Positions 17,051-26,289 of a stretch of DNA of 64,000 nucleotides are shown here, in pieces. This stretch comes from Lysobacter soyae (GTDB taxonomy: Bacteria; Pseudomonadota; Gammaproteobacteria; Xanthomonadales; Xanthomonadaceae), in assembly GCF_019551435.1 (NCBI RefSeq), contig NZ_CP080544.1:930001-994000 (forward strand). The letters are read 5' to 3'. Both the position numbers and the translations under genes were made by a program. The notes below the pieces were generated by a model. That model saw only the letters and a list, made by a program, of their open reading frames with translations. It did no database searches and had not been told where the DNA came from. Numbering within the stretch: position 1 is the stretch's first letter; every line of letters starts with the position of its first letter.

Positions 17051-18307
17051 TTACTTGGGCAGCGGCGTTCGGATGTCCAGCCAGACCATGTGGTGATCAC
17101 TGGCGCCGACCCATTGGGATTTGGGATTGGGCGCCACGGGCCAGAACACGCCTGACCGCAAAACATCGAAGTCTGCGGAAGGCAACACATAATCCACCCG
17201 CAACGTCCCGACTGTCGGACCGAAGTCTGCGGTGTGCGTGCGTACATTGCCGGCGCGGGTGCGCGCGTACTTGAGGGCGGTATTTGCGCCCCCATCGCTT
17301 TCCGGTGCGGCGTATTTGGCAACGCGCGGGTGCGCAATCAAGTTCGCAATGCCGGCATGCTCGCCGTCACCATCCTGAGGGTCGGCATTCAAATCGCCCA
17401 AGATCACGAAACTTTCCTGCGGCTTCAAGCCGCCACACTGACCGCCGTCGTCGCACAGCCAACGGGCGTCCGGCGCGGACAGATAGGCGTTCCAAAGATC
17501 CAATTCGGCCTTGTTGCGCAGACCGTTGCGGTTTTCAGCTCCGTCAAATGACGGCGGCGTGGGATGCGATGCCAGCACGTGGATTTCACCTTGCGGTGTT
17601 TGCACCGGCACATCCCAGTGCGATTTTGATGAAACCGGCATCTTCTGCCATGCCGCCGTGGCAAACCAGGGTTGCCCGGTCGCAATGATGACCGGCGCTT
17701 TCGCATCCGGCATCGTTGACCATTTCAGGTGCTTGAAGCTACGAATCCGCGCCGCATCAATCGGGTATCTCGACAGGAGCAACATGCCGTATTGACCGGG
17801 ATACAGACCAAATCCCCACGCGTCATTGCCGTATGCGCGGCCGGACTTGCCGATGCTGCCGTCACGGTCCAGATCGAATCCACTGGCAACGCCGGTATTG
17901 ACCGCGGCCAAATATCGATACGGATAGTGGATCGCTTTTTCGCCCAGCTGCGGCTGCTCCAAATAGCGGCGTTGGAACAGGTCGGCCGCGCGCCCCTCCG
18001 CGTCGTAATCGAATTCGTTCAAGAGCACGATGTCCGGACGAACGTTTTGAATCACGGCGGCGATTCGACGTGCGTTCAAATCGTCCTTCTCGAGACGCTT
18101 GACGAGCTCGCCGGCGGCGTTGCCATGCAGCGAGACGTTGTAGGTCGCAATCCGTACCGGCGGCATCGCCGCCTTGAATGCGCGCACCACGGTCTTCGGC
18201 ATCCGCTCCGCCGCCAATGTCGGGTCGCCATGTACGACGATGCGCAAACAACCGGCGGTCAGGGCGGCGGCGCAACCGAGCAGCGCTATCGCGAATGGTT
18301 TGTTCAT
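17051..18307 (-). CDS. Endonuclease/exonuclease/phosphatase-family lipoprotein
   Basis: 418 aa from ATG 18307. It begins with a lipoprotein signal ([16 protein letters not shown], Cys about 20). The EEP fold is clear: [11 protein letters not shown] (first metal ligand Asn), [14 protein letters not shown] (Glu), [18 protein letters not shown] (Asp/Asn) and [14 protein letters not shown] (Asp-His pair). The family contains DNases, phosphodiesterases and phospholipases; being surface- or periplasm-facing, an extracellular nuclease or phosphatase is plausible. The start overlaps the stop of bpt by 4 bases (ATGA), so it is translationally coupled downstream of bpt. Confidence 0.88.
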   Translation of the reverse strand: MNKPFAIALLGCAAALTAGCLRIVVHGDPTLAAERMPKTVVRAFKAAMPPVRIATYNVSLHGNAAGELVKRLEKDDLNARRIAAVIQNVRPDIVLLNEFDYDAEGRAADLFQRRYLEQPQLGEKAIHYPYRYLAAVNTGVASGFDLDRDGSIGKSGRAYGNDAWGFGLYPGQYGMLLLSRYPIDAARIRSFKHLKWSTMPDAKAPVIIATGQPWFATAAWQKMPVSSKSHWDVPVQTPQGEIHVLASHPTPPSFDGAENRNGLRNKAELDLWNAYLSAPDARWLCDDGGQCGGLKPQESFVILGDLNADPQDGDGEHAGIANLIAHPRVAKYAAPESDGGANTALKYARTRAGNVRTHTADFGPTVGTLRVDYVLPSADFDVLRSGVFWPVAPNPKSQWVGASDHHMVWLDIRTPLPK

Positions 18308-19041
18308 GTACCTGCCTCCGGGTCCAAGTCCCGCCATTGTCCCTGTTCGATGGTTTCCAGTGGCTTGAATCGTCGCTTGTAGTCCATCTTCGGATGGCCG
18401 GCAATCCAATAGCCCAAGTACACATGCGGCAATCCTTCCCGGCGCGCCCATGCGAGTTGCTCAAGGATGCCGAAGGTGCCGAGGCTTCGATAGCGCTCGG
18501 CCGGATCAAAAAAGGTATAGACCGCAGACAGTCCTTCTTCGCAAACATCGGTCACAGCGACACCCAACAACCGGCCGGCCTGCGCCCCTTCTGCCAAGCG
18601 CATCTCGATGAAACGTGTCTGTGCGAAGTCACTCACCATGAAACGGTCGAAGTCGATTTCAACGTGGTCGTCCATGCCGCCGTCTTTGTGGCGCGCCTGC
18701 AGATACCGGTGATAAAGATCGAATTGTTCGTCGGTTCGTTCTGCGGCAACAACCCGCACTTGGATATCTGCGTTGCGTTTCAGACAGCGGCGTTGTGCAC
18801 GGTCGGGCTCGAAGCGCGCCACAGGAATGCGTACGGCCTTGCATTCGCGACATGTGACACAGTCTGGGCGATACACCATGTCGCCGGAGCGTCGAAACCC
18901 CCAGGACAGGGCCAGCGGATAAATCGCATCCAGCCGGGGCTCGCGCGGATCCAAAAGCAAATCGCGCGCAAAACGATCCTTCCAGTATCCGCAGGTGTGG
19001 AAACCGGTGCGGTAGATCCGCAATTCATCGTCGACGGCCAT
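18304..19041 (-). CDS. bpt: Aspartate/glutamate leucyl-tRNA-protein transferase (Bpt/Ate1 family)
   Basis: N-end rule enzyme that transfers Leu from Leu-tRNA to N-terminal Asp or Glu, marking proteins for ClpAP. 245 aa from ATG 19041, close to other Bpt proteins (about 240 aa). The family signatures are FHTCGYW, the Cys pair in [52 protein letters not shown]. Some relatives (ATE1) transfer Arg; the bacterial form normally uses Leu. The longer frame to 19254 overlaps the divergent EF-hand gene and is rejected. Its gene is first of a two-gene unit with the EEP lipoprotein. Confidence 0.93.
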   Translation of the reverse strand: MAVDDELRIYRTGFHTCGYWKDRFARDLLLDPREPRLDAIYPLALSWGFRRSGDMVYRPDCVTCRECKAVRIPVARFEPDRAQRRCLKRNADIQVRVVAAERTDEQFDLYHRYLQARHKDGGMDDHVEIDFDRFMVSDFAQTRFIEMRLAEGAQAGRLLGVAVTDVCEEGLSAVYTFFDPAERYRSLGTFGILEQLAWARREGLPHVYLGYWIAGHPKMDYKRRFKPLETIEQGQWRDLDPEAGT

Positions 19042-19181
19042 AAATGGATTCTCGCATTCCGGCGCGAGACGACGCCAGCCGCTGCAACCGTTCATGAATG
19101 CGTCGGTCGGAGGGTCAACCGTGCGAATGGTCCGGACGTTGATGCCTGTGTGGACACGCCACCAGACCAAAGGAAACCAAC

Positions 19182-19751
19182 ATGAAACGTGCACTACTGA
19201 TGATCCCCGCAGTGCTGATTGCGGGTGCCGCGCTCGCGGCCGGTCAAGCTGCAACCCAAGCCAGCGCGCCGATGCGCGACGGCCAAGTGCGTCAAGACCG
19301 CATGTCGAAGCTCGATACCAACAAAGACGGCAAATTGAGCAAGGCGGAAGTCGCCGCCAATCCGCGCATGGCTGCCGGTTTTGACAAGATGGATGTCAAT
19401 AAAGACGGCTACATCGACGCCACCGATCGCGCCGCCATGAAAAAACAATTCGAAGCCAAACGCGCGCAAATGCAGCAACAGCATTTCGCCGAAGTCGACA
19501 GCAACAAAGACGGCAAAATCAGCAAGGCTGAAATGCAATCATTCCATACCCGCAAGCAAGCCGAGCGTGCGCAAAAGCAAGCTAGTCGCCAAGACGAAAT
19601 GTTTGCGCGCATGGATACCAACAAGGACGGCAGCATTTCTATGGAAGAAATGAAGGCCGGTCACATGGGTGGCAAAGGACGTATGGGCAAACATCGTGGC
19701 ATGCATGACATGCACGGCAAGCCCGGCATGATGTCGCAGCCGACGAAGTAA
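19182..19751 (+). CDS. Exported EF-hand protein with Met/His-rich tail
   Basis: 189 aa. A signal peptide ([20 protein letters not shown]) is followed by four EF-hand loops: [36 protein letters not shown] and [12 protein letters not shown], each with the D-x-[ND]-x-D-G pattern and a Glu or Asp at position 12. Between the loops are Lys/Gln/Arg-rich helices. The last 25 residues are Gly/Met/His/Lys-rich ([16 protein letters not shown]), a pattern seen in copper or silver-binding tails. So a periplasmic calcium-binding protein is likely; metal storage or sensing is an inference. It is divergent from bpt, with about 140 bases between. Confidence 0.9.
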   Translation: MKRALLMIPAVLIAGAALAAGQAATQASAPMRDGQVRQDRMSKLDTNKDGKLSKAEVAANPRMAAGFDKMDVNKDGYIDATDRAAMKKQFEAKRAQMQQQHFAEVDSNKDGKISKAEMQSFHTRKQAERAQKQASRQDEMFARMDTNKDGSISMEEMKAGHMGGKGRMGKHRGMHDMHGKPGMMSQPTK

Positions 19752-19760
19752 TTTTTGTCG

Positions 19761-20147
19761 TCAGCGGAAAATCAGCATCAGTGCAATCGCAATGACGCAG
19801 GCGAACAAAAAGGCGATTTTGAGCTTCAACGCGCGTTGTTCCGGTGTCTTCGGTGTTTCGGGTGCTGAGGTTCCGGCAAACGCGGCCGGCACATAAGCCG
19901 GCCGCGTTGTTTCAAGCAGACCGGCTTCACGTAGGATTTCGCGCGCCTTCGGCAGGTCTTCACTCTTCACCACCCACAGTTCGGCCTGCGGTGTGTGGTC
20001 TTGTCCTTCGCGATAGCTGAAGGCATGGCGGTGGTTGCCTTTGTAGCTGCGACCGTTGTACGTGCGGGTTTCGATCCCGGCGTCTTCCAAGAGCTTTGCC
20101 ACGCCTTCGACATTTTCCAATCGACGACTCGAGAATACTTGGCGCAT
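19761..20147 (-). CDS. DUF2007-like small protein with C-terminal membrane span
   Basis: 128 aa. The start MRQVFSSRRLENVEGVAKLL followed by GIETRTYNGR resembles the putative signal-transducing protein fold DUF2007 (a ferredoxin-like domain). A proline-rich linker (APETPKTPEQRA) precedes a single C-terminal hydrophobic helix, KIAFLFACVIAIALMLIFR, so it is tail-anchored in the inner membrane. Function is unknown. It lies one base after the tesB stop and shares that transcript direction. Confidence 0.75.
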   Translation of the reverse strand: MRQVFSSRRLENVEGVAKLLEDAGIETRTYNGRSYKGNHRHAFSYREGQDHTPQAELWVVKSEDLPKAREILREAGLLETTRPAYVPAAFAGTSAPETPKTPEQRALKLKIAFLFACVIAIALMLIFR

Positions 20148-20148
20148 A

Positions 20149-21027
20149 TCAGCCCTCCGTCGGCATGACGCGAATCATGCCTTCCTGGGCCGTGCTTGCG
20201 ACCAATCGTCCGGCTTGGTCGTAAATCAGACCGCGTGCCAGCCCGCGTGCGTTCTGTGCACTGGGGCTGTCAATCGAATACAGCAACCACTCGTCGGCGC
20301 GGAAAGGGCGATGGAACCAGATGGCGTGATCCAACGAAGCCATTTGGACGTTGGGCTGGTAATAGCTGATGCCATGCGGGAAGTTGGCCGTGCCGAGCAA
20401 ATGGAAATCCGATGCGTAGGCGAGCAGGGCGCGATGCAGTTCGGGTTCGTCGGGCACGCGCGTGTTGAGTTTGAACCACACCTGCTGAAACGGTGGACGC
20501 TTGGGTGGATTCAGTTCGTCGCGCGGGTAGACAGGGCGGAATTCGAACGGCCCGGCGCGATCCAACCAGCGTTGGACCTTGGTGGGCAGCGTCGCCATCA
20601 CTTCGGCGGAAATTGGCGCGGGCGGTGCAATGTCGTCAGGCTGCGGTACTTCCGGCATCGACAGCTGGTGCGTGCCACCTTCTTCCTCATGCTGGAAAGA
20701 GGCAGCTGCAAAGAAAATCACTTGGCCGTGTTGGATGGCCGTCACCCGCCGAACCGAGAAACTGCCGCCATCGCGTGTGCGATCCACGGTGTAGAGAATC
20801 GGGGCGTCGATATCGCCGGCGCGTAGAAAGTACGCATGCAACGAATGCGCTGCGCGCGGAGAGCGGCTCGGATCCATACTCATTTGCGCGGCGGACAAGG
20901 CTTGCCCCAGTACCTGGCCGCCAAAGACGTATTTGGTACCGATGTCGCGGCTTTGTCCGCGGAAGATGTTGTCTTCCAAGCGCTCGAGGGTGAGCAGTTC
21001 GACCAGTTCAGAGACGGCAGGGCTCAT
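20149..21027 (-). CDS. tesB: Acyl-CoA thioesterase II
   Basis: TesB hydrolyses medium and long acyl-CoAs. 292 aa with two hot-dog domains (E. coli TesB 286 aa). First domain: IFRGQSRDIGTKYVFGGQVLGQAL and HSLHAYFLRAGD. Second: YASDFHLL (catalytic Asp), ASLDHAIWFHRPF (Ser at the position of E. coli Thr228) and VASTAQEGMIR (Gln278 equivalent). The Thr-to-Ser change is conservative. Its neighbour is a DUF2007-like gene one base downstream. The upstream AmpD gene is 29 bases away in the same orientation. Confidence 0.94.
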   Translation of the reverse strand: MSPAVSELVELLTLERLEDNIFRGQSRDIGTKYVFGGQVLGQALSAAQMSMDPSRSPRAAHSLHAYFLRAGDIDAPILYTVDRTRDGGSFSVRRVTAIQHGQVIFFAAASFQHEEEGGTHQLSMPEVPQPDDIAPPAPISAEVMATLPTKVQRWLDRAGPFEFRPVYPRDELNPPKRPPFQQVWFKLNTRVPDEPELHRALLAYASDFHLLGTANFPHGISYYQPNVQMASLDHAIWFHRPFRADEWLLYSIDSPSAQNARGLARGLIYDQAGRLVASTAQEGMIRVMPTEG

Positions 21028-21056
21028 TTCAAATTCGCGAATTTTTAGACTCGCTA

Positions 21057-21635
21057 TTATAGCGGCCGGGCGCTATCCAGCCGGGTCAATCGGGTCTTGT
21101 CGAGCACCTGTTGCCACGGGAAATGCGGGCCCGGGTCGAGCTTGCGTTGCACCTCAATGTCAGGGTTGTCTTCCGCAGGCACGCGGGTCAGGTCCAAATC
21201 CTCATGGCCGGCGATGTGGCGCAGCGAGGGGACGCGCACCGTCAAAAAGCCGAGCAAGCCTTCCAGCGCCGACAGTTGTGCCGGCGTATACGCCGCAGCC
21301 ATTGTCTGGTGGCGGGAATGAAGCCAATTCGGATAGCGACCGATGTTCACCAATTCAATCCCGATGGACTGCGCGTTGAAATTGCGCGTGTGATGCGCAA
21401 CTCGATCCAACGGCACCCACTGATGCACACTGCCGTCCAGATCAATATAAAAATGCCCGCTGTTGCCGGTTTGGCTTTCGGTGTAGTGAATCCGCTCACC
21501 GAATTCGCGCGCCGTGGCCAAATCGGGCAATTCCGTGCAATGCATCACCACTAAGCTCACCGCGTCCAGCGCACGAATCTCCAGATTGTGCGCATAGGGC
21601 AGGGGCAAACGCTGGATATCAGGGCAGTCTGGCAT
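21057..21635 (-). CDS. N-acetylmuramoyl-L-alanine amidase, AmpD/Amidase_2 family
   Basis: 192 aa without a signal peptide, so probably cytoplasmic, cleaving anhydro-muropeptides for cell-wall recycling (and thereby lowering ampC induction in relatives). Zinc-site residues are seen as His in LVVMHCTELP, His in LRHIAGHEDLD and Asp in KLDPGPHFPW, with GHFYIDLDGSVHQWVPLDRVAHHTRNFN in between matching the Amidase_2 fold. Whether it is the true AmpD or the paralogue AmpDh cannot be settled by eye. It is divergent from the esterase gene with 50 bases between. Confidence 0.88.
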   Translation of the reverse strand: MPDCPDIQRLPLPYAHNLEIRALDAVSLVVMHCTELPDLATAREFGERIHYTESQTGNSGHFYIDLDGSVHQWVPLDRVAHHTRNFNAQSIGIELVNIGRYPNWLHSRHQTMAAAYTPAQLSALEGLLGFLTVRVPSLRHIAGHEDLDLTRVPAEDNPDIEVQRKLDPGPHFPWQQVLDKTRLTRLDSARPL

Positions 21636-21685
21636 AGCTGGATGCTAGCATTCATCATTCACTTTTATCGCGTTCAATCCATGGC

Positions 21686-22210
21686 ATGAAGGGTCATTGC
21701 ATTCTTTCGCACGGCTTCGAGAGCGGGCCGGACGCCACCAAGGTCACCGCCTTGGCCCAAGCTGCCGAAGCCTGTGGTTGGACCCATGAGCGACCGGACT
21801 TCACCGGCTACGACGCAAAGCGGGACATCAGCCCCTTGGGTGATGTCGATGCGCGCTTGGCGCATCTCCTTGCGCTGGCGCAAGCGGCGGCCCAGAAAGG
21901 GCCCGTCGTTTTGGCCGGGTCCAGCCTGGGTGCCTATATCTCGGGGCATACCAGCTTGAAGGTGCCGGTGAAGGGGCTATACCTGATGGCGCCCCCCATT
22001 TCGCTCAACGACGAACACCCGTTGCGCGCCGCGGAGGTGCCCACTGCGATCATCCACGGCTGGCATGACGAACTGATTCCGGCGACCGACGTCATTGAGT
22101 GGGCGAAGGCACGCAATGACAGCCTGCTATTGGTCAACGACAGTCATCGATTGTCCGACCATGTCGACACCACCCGCATGCAATTCCAACACTTCCTGGA
22201 AAGACTCTGA
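21686..22210 (+). CDS. Small alpha/beta hydrolase (YqiA/UPF0227-like)
   Basis: 174 aa, the size of small esterases such as YqiA. The core shows CILSHGFESGPDATKV at the oxyanion strand, nucleophile elbow VLAGSSLGAYIS (Ser), acid IIHGWHDELIP (Asp) and base VNDSHRLSDH (His), so the triad is complete. The substrate is unknown. Its stop TGA (22208-22210) is overlapped by the apparent CTG start of rlmKL as CTGA, which ties the two genes together translationally. Confidence 0.88.
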   Translation: MKGHCILSHGFESGPDATKVTALAQAAEACGWTHERPDFTGYDAKRDISPLGDVDARLAHLLALAQAAAQKGPVVLAGSSLGAYISGHTSLKVPVKGLYLMAPPISLNDEHPLRAAEVPTAIIHGWHDELIPATDVIEWAKARNDSLLLVNDSHRLSDHVDTTRMQFQHFLERL

Positions 22211-24351
22211 ACACCACCTCGTCATTTTTTGTCAGCTGTGCGCAAGGCCTTGAGTACCTGTTGGTCGATGAGTTGCTTGCAATGGGTTGCGCGACAGCCA
22301 CCGCGGCACGTGCAGGCGTCAACGCGACAGGGTCTTTGGACAATGCCATGCGCGCCGTCATGTGGTCGCGCCTCGCCAGTCGTGTGCTGTGGCCATTGGC
22401 GAAATTTCCCTGCGAAGACGAGCAGGCCTTGTACGAGGCGATTTCAAAGATCGATTGGGAGCAACACATTCCGCTGCTTGCGAGTTTCGCCGTCAACGCG
22501 CATGTCTCGGGTAACGCGCTTAAGCATGAGCAATATGCGGCCCTGCGCGTCAAGGACGCGATCGTGGACCAGCTTCGTGCCCAAACCGGCGTGCGCCCGG
22601 ACGTGGACACGGAGTCGCCGGACGTGCGCGTGGATTTGGTCGTGCAAAAAGGACAAGCAACGCTCTCGATCGATTTGGGCGGGCAGTCGCTTCATCGGCG
22701 TGGTTGGCGGTCGGCGCAAGGCGCGGCGCCCCTGAAGGAAAATCTTGCGGCCGCCATGTTGATGCGCGGCAAGTGGCCGCAGGTGTACGCCGATGGCGGG
22801 GCACTGCTCGATCCGATGTGCGGCGCCGGTACGCTGGTCATCGAAGCCGCACTCATGGCCGCCGATGTTGCGCCGGGTTTGCAACGGCATCAAGGATTGC
22901 CACCGACCCGATGGATGGGCCTGCTGGTCGCTGTGTGGAAATCGCTTCAAGACGAAGCGCAGGCGCGTGCGGATGCCGGTCTCGCCGCGTTGCGGCAGGT
23001 GTTCTTTGGCAGTGATTTGGATGCACGAGCGATAGAGAGTGCCCGCGAGAACGCACAGCGTGCAGGCATCCAAGACGCCTGTGTGTTCACACAAATGGAT
23101 GTCGCCGATTTGCCACCGATGCATTTGGTCAGCGGGTTGGTGGTGTGCAATCCGCCCTATGACAAGCGCCTTGAATCCAATCCTGGCGAATACCGGGCAT
23201 TGGGTGATGCCTTGCAACGTATCGCGCCGGAATGGTCGGGCAGTATTTTGTGCGGCAGTGAATCCTTGGCCAAGGCCATCGGTCTTCGTTGGAAGAAGGC
23301 CTATCCACTGCGTAATGGCGCATTGGAATGCAGCCTGTTGGTCATTGAGCGAATGAAGCAGGCGCCGCGACCGGTCGCCGAACCGGCCGAATTGTCGGAA
23401 GGCGCACATATGGTGGCGAATCGTCTGCGCAAAAACCTGAAGAACAGCAAGGCTTGGCGGCAACGCGAAAATATCGGCAACTGGCGAGCCTACGATGCCG
23501 ATATTCCGGAATACGCTGCGGCGGTTGACGTCTATACCGAATCCGGCAGTCAGGCGCACTGGATTCACGTGCAGGAGTACCAGGCGCCGGCGGAAATTCC
23601 GGAAGCAATTACGCGCAAGCGATTCGCAGATCTGCTGTCGGCGGTACGCGAAGTCTTTGCCGTGGATCGCGAGCACGTCGCCGTGAAAACACGTCGCATT
23701 GCCAAAGGCGGCAGCAAATACGGCCAGTTCGACCAGCGCAATGAATTCATCGTGGTGGAGGAGGGCAGCGCACGTATCCGCGTCAATCTTTTCGACTACT
23801 TGGATACGGGTGTGTTTCTGGACCATCGGCCGCTCAGGAAGCGGATCCACGATGAGGCCGAAGACACGCGTTTTCTGAACTTGTTCTGCTATACCGGCGT
23901 GGCCACCGTCCAAGCCGCATTGGGTCGTGCACGAAATACCACCAGCGTCGATCTATCCGGCACCTATTTGCAATGGTTGGAGGACAACTTGGCAGAGAAT
24001 GCCCTTGCGGGACGCCAGCACCGGATTGTTCAAGCGGACGTGATGCAATGGCTGGCGGAAGAGCGTGCGCAATACGATTTGATTTTTTGCGATCCGCCGA
24101 CCTTCTCCAATTCAAAGCGTGCGGAAGACTTTGAGGTCCAGCGATCGCATGTGGAGTTGATTAGCCTGTGCGTGGACAGACTTGCGCCGGGCGGCGTCTT
24201 GTATTTTTCGAACAATGCACGTCGCTTCAAGCTGGACGCAGAAGCCTTGAGTGCGTTTGCAAATTTTGAAGACATCACCTCGTCGACGATCCCGGTGGAC
24301 TTCGCACGCAACAGCAAAATTCATCGGGCTTGGCGAATCACCGCGCGCTGA
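22207..24351 (+). CDS. rlmL: Bifunctional 23S rRNA methyltransferase RlmKL (m2G2445 and m7G2069), apparent CTG start
   Basis: 714 aa if started at CTG 22207. The first bases after it encode NTTSSFFVSCAQGLEYLLVDE, the normal RlmL N-terminus (compare FASTARGLEELL in E. coli); the next in-frame ATG, GTG or TTG is TTG 22261, which would delete that conserved strand. No ATG, GTG or TTG lies in frame in the preceding 70 bases. GGAAAG sits just before the CTG. Domains: THUMP-containing N-terminus, RlmL methyltransferase with CNPPYDKRLE, and RlmK with FCDPPTFSNSKRAEDF. Stop abuts the convergent lipoprotein gene. Standard length is about 700 aa, so the longer form fits. Confidence 0.93.
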   Translation: MNTTSSFFVSCAQGLEYLLVDELLAMGCATATAARAGVNATGSLDNAMRAVMWSRLASRVLWPLAKFPCEDEQALYEAISKIDWEQHIPLLASFAVNAHVSGNALKHEQYAALRVKDAIVDQLRAQTGVRPDVDTESPDVRVDLVVQKGQATLSIDLGGQSLHRRGWRSAQGAAPLKENLAAAMLMRGKWPQVYADGGALLDPMCGAGTLVIEAALMAADVAPGLQRHQGLPPTRWMGLLVAVWKSLQDEAQARADAGLAALRQVFFGSDLDARAIESARENAQRAGIQDACVFTQMDVADLPPMHLVSGLVVCNPPYDKRLESNPGEYRALGDALQRIAPEWSGSILCGSESLAKAIGLRWKKAYPLRNGALECSLLVIERMKQAPRPVAEPAELSEGAHMVANRLRKNLKNSKAWRQRENIGNWRAYDADIPEYAAAVDVYTESGSQAHWIHVQEYQAPAEIPEAITRKRFADLLSAVREVFAVDREHVAVKTRRIAKGGSKYGQFDQRNEFIVVEEGSARIRVNLFDYLDTGVFLDHRPLRKRIHDEAEDTRFLNLFCYTGVATVQAALGRARNTTSVDLSGTYLQWLEDNLAENALAGRQHRIVQADVMQWLAEERAQYDLIFCDPPTFSNSKRAEDFEVQRSHVELISLCVDRLAPGGVLYFSNNARRFKLDAEALSAFANFEDITSSTIPVDFARNSKIHRAWRITAR

Positions 24352-24768
24352 TTACTTCAACTCGATCGTCACCACCGGCGGTGTCTGCCAATCCACGCCG
24401 CGCAAATGCAGGGTGGTGGCACCCAATGTTTTGGTTCGCGGCTGCAGTTCGGTATGGATGGAGAAGATCTCCGACGTGCCAGCGCGCGTCGTGTGCGTAA
24501 ATCGCGCCTCGGCATCGCCAGCCCAAACGCACTGCACACCCGGTTTGCAACGCGAATCGTTGACGATGCCTTGATAGGTGAGGCGCGAGCCGTCCGGAAG
24601 CAGAGCGTTCGCGCCGGCTGACAAGGTTGTCTGCGTACCGACCTCCAAACGGACAGCGGGTGGTGCGGGGGTTGTCGGCTTGCCCGGTCCGGTGCCACTG
24701 GCGCAGGCACCCATGCTCAACAACATCATCAAGCCGGTACCGGCTAAAAAACCACGTTGACTTTGCAT
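24352..24768 (-). CDS. Small putative lipoprotein of unknown function
   Basis: 138 aa from ATG 24768. An N-terminal hydrophobic segment (GFLAGTGLMMLLSMGACAS) ends in a weak lipobox, MGAC, so lipidation at about Cys 24 is likely. A short Pro-rich linker (PGKPTTPAPPA) leads to a beta-rich domain with two cysteines (SRCKPGVQCVWAGDAEARF) that may form a disulfide. No family is recognised with confidence. The gene converges on rlmKL with zero gap. The upstream frame to 24816 is less likely to be coding. Confidence 0.72.
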   Translation of the reverse strand: MQSQRGFLAGTGLMMLLSMGACASGTGPGKPTTPAPPAVRLEVGTQTTLSAGANALLPDGSRLTYQGIVNDSRCKPGVQCVWAGDAEARFTHTTRAGTSEIFSIHTELQPRTKTLGATTLHLRGVDWQTPPVVTIELK

Positions 24769-24834
24769 GGCGGATCTCCTCAAACGAAGCCACAGACTGC
24801 CGCAGCGCGTCCGCATGGCACGTGAAAGAACGCG

Positions 24835-25488
24835 CTATTCGCCCTGCAAATACGATTCCGCGATACGAATCGGTTCAGGAATGCGGTCCGATCTCATGAC
24901 ATCCATCACAAGTTCGGGTGCGGCGGCCATGGAAACGCGATGGCCCGGCGACACAATCAACGGCGGCGATTCGATCTTGCTGCGCAACACCCAACCGATT
25001 TGCACGCCGCCTTCCCGCAGTGGCGAAAACGCGCCCCGCATTTCGTGTAAGGGCTTGGAGGTGCCGACATCGGATTCCCGGGCAACACCAATGGTCGGCA
25101 AATCCATCAGTACGCCCAAGCGCACCGCCAAACCTGCACGTGAAGCGTGCGACACGCCATGGCCATGCACAAACAGCAAATCAGGCGGTGCGGAAAGTTG
25201 TGCAAGCGCCGAGCGCAGCAAGCTGACGACGGCTTCCGAATCGGGGCGCGCAGGGCTTTCGATTCGCACGCTCGCCGCATCAATGACTGCAAATTCCTTG
25301 AACGACATCAGCACTGCGGCGCCACGCAGTTCACCGGCATCGGAATGCCATTCGGTGCACACGCCGGCGACCGTGCGCAGGACTTTCGGAAACTCATCTT
25401 TCAGCCGTGCCTCGCCCACCTGCGCACCCAATGCGGCGGGGCGAGGCGTGATTGCGCCGGATGTGCGGGATTCCCTGCTAGGGCTCAT
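24835..25488 (-). CDS. Endonuclease V homologue lacking catalytic aspartates
   Basis: 217 aa of Nfi/endonuclease V type: DLLFVHGHGVSHASRAGLAV followed by GVLMDLPTIGVARESDVG is unmistakable as the family core. However, the family's Asp in V-D-G-[HQ]-G is His108 here, and the Asp in A-G-V-D-x-[SG] is Cys44 (TVAGVCTEW). Glu85 in ARPDSEAV may be the third metal ligand. With two of three metal-binding carboxylates gone, nicking of deaminated DNA is unlikely; a nucleic-acid-binding role is possible. The frame is otherwise intact. It is divergent from the L,D-transpeptidase-like gene with 18 bases between the starts. Confidence 0.8.
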   Translation of the reverse strand: MSPSRESRTSGAITPRPAALGAQVGEARLKDEFPKVLRTVAGVCTEWHSDAGELRGAAVLMSFKEFAVIDAASVRIESPARPDSEAVVSLLRSALAQLSAPPDLLFVHGHGVSHASRAGLAVRLGVLMDLPTIGVARESDVGTSKPLHEMRGAFSPLREGGVQIGWVLRSKIESPPLIVSPGHRVSMAAAPELVMDVMRSDRIPEPIRIAESYLQGE

Positions 25489-25506
25489 GGAAGGTATGCT
25501 GGCGCA

Positions 25507-26289
25507 ATGAAGCGACTACTTTACCCACTCTTGTTTGCCAGCGTCGCGCTGATGTCAGGCTGCGCCGCCAACCCGTCGACGAAGGCTGTGCACAACGCCG
25601 CGAGCGCAACGCAGTTGGTGCGTGTGCTGGTCAAAGATTGGGACGCGACGCACGGTCAATTGCAACGTTTCGAAAAGCATCATGGGCAGTGGCGGCCGGT
25701 CGGTGCCCCCGTCGAAGTTGTTGTGGGTCGTACCGGCAGTGCTTGGGGACGCGGCTTGGAAGACGTGGTTGCCGATGCCGTTTCACCGGTAAAACGCGAA
25801 GGTGACGGCAAAGCACCGGCGGGCGTGTTCCGCATCGGCACGGCATTCGGTTATGCAACACAGTTGGACACACGACTCATCTATCTCCCGATGCAAGCCA
25901 GCAACTACTGCATGGACGTACCAGCATCGCCCTTGTACAACCGCATCGTGGATGCCAACAAGGTGGGGGAATCGGCGGTCTTGGGTTCAACCGAGCCGAT
26001 GCGACTTGATTTGATCAAGCCAGGCGACATGCGTTATCAACGCGGGTTCGTCATTGAACACAACGCCGATGCCGTACCGGGCAAGGGCAGCTGCATCTTT
26101 GCGCATCAATGGAAGAATCGAGATACGCCGACGGCCGGCTGTACGGCAATGGCCCCTGAAGACATGCAAACACTCATTGCTTGGTTGGATCGACGCGAGA
26201 ATCCCGTTTTTGTGTTGATGCCTGAAAACGCCTACCAAGCATACGCGGCGAGCTTGGCTTTGCCGGCAATGGAGAATGGCATCGAATGA
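25507..26289 (+). CDS. L,D-transpeptidase-like (YkuD) lipoprotein
   Basis: 260 aa starting at ATG 25507. Lipobox LMSGCAAN places a lipidated Cys at about 19. The YkuD-type active site is visible as CIFAHQW (His) and TPTAGCTAMAPEDMQTL (Cys nucleophile), preceded by a YkuD-like fold (GDGKAPAGVFRIGTAFGYA). The motif differs from the canonical HGT...SHGCIR, placing it in the YafK/'murein L,D-transpeptidase-like' branch rather than ErfK. Probably acts on peptidoglycan in the periplasm or modifies an envelope polymer. Its TGA overlaps the DAACS start as ATGA. Confidence 0.86.
   Translation: MKRLLYPLLFASVALMSGCAANPSTKAVHNAASATQLVRVLVKDWDATHGQLQRFEKHHGQWRPVGAPVEVVVGRTGSAWGRGLEDVVADAVSPVKREGDGKAPAGVFRIGTAFGYATQLDTRLIYLPMQASNYCMDVPASPLYNRIVDANKVGESAVLGSTEPMRLDLIKPGDMRYQRGFVIEHNADAVPGKGSCIFAHQWKNRDTPTAGCTAMAPEDMQTLIAWLDRRENPVFVLMPENAYQAYAASLALPAMENGIE

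Noticed and set aside
22444-23913. 489-codon open frame on the minus strand
   Set aside because: Antisense to rlmKL, no domain pattern, no SD at its start.
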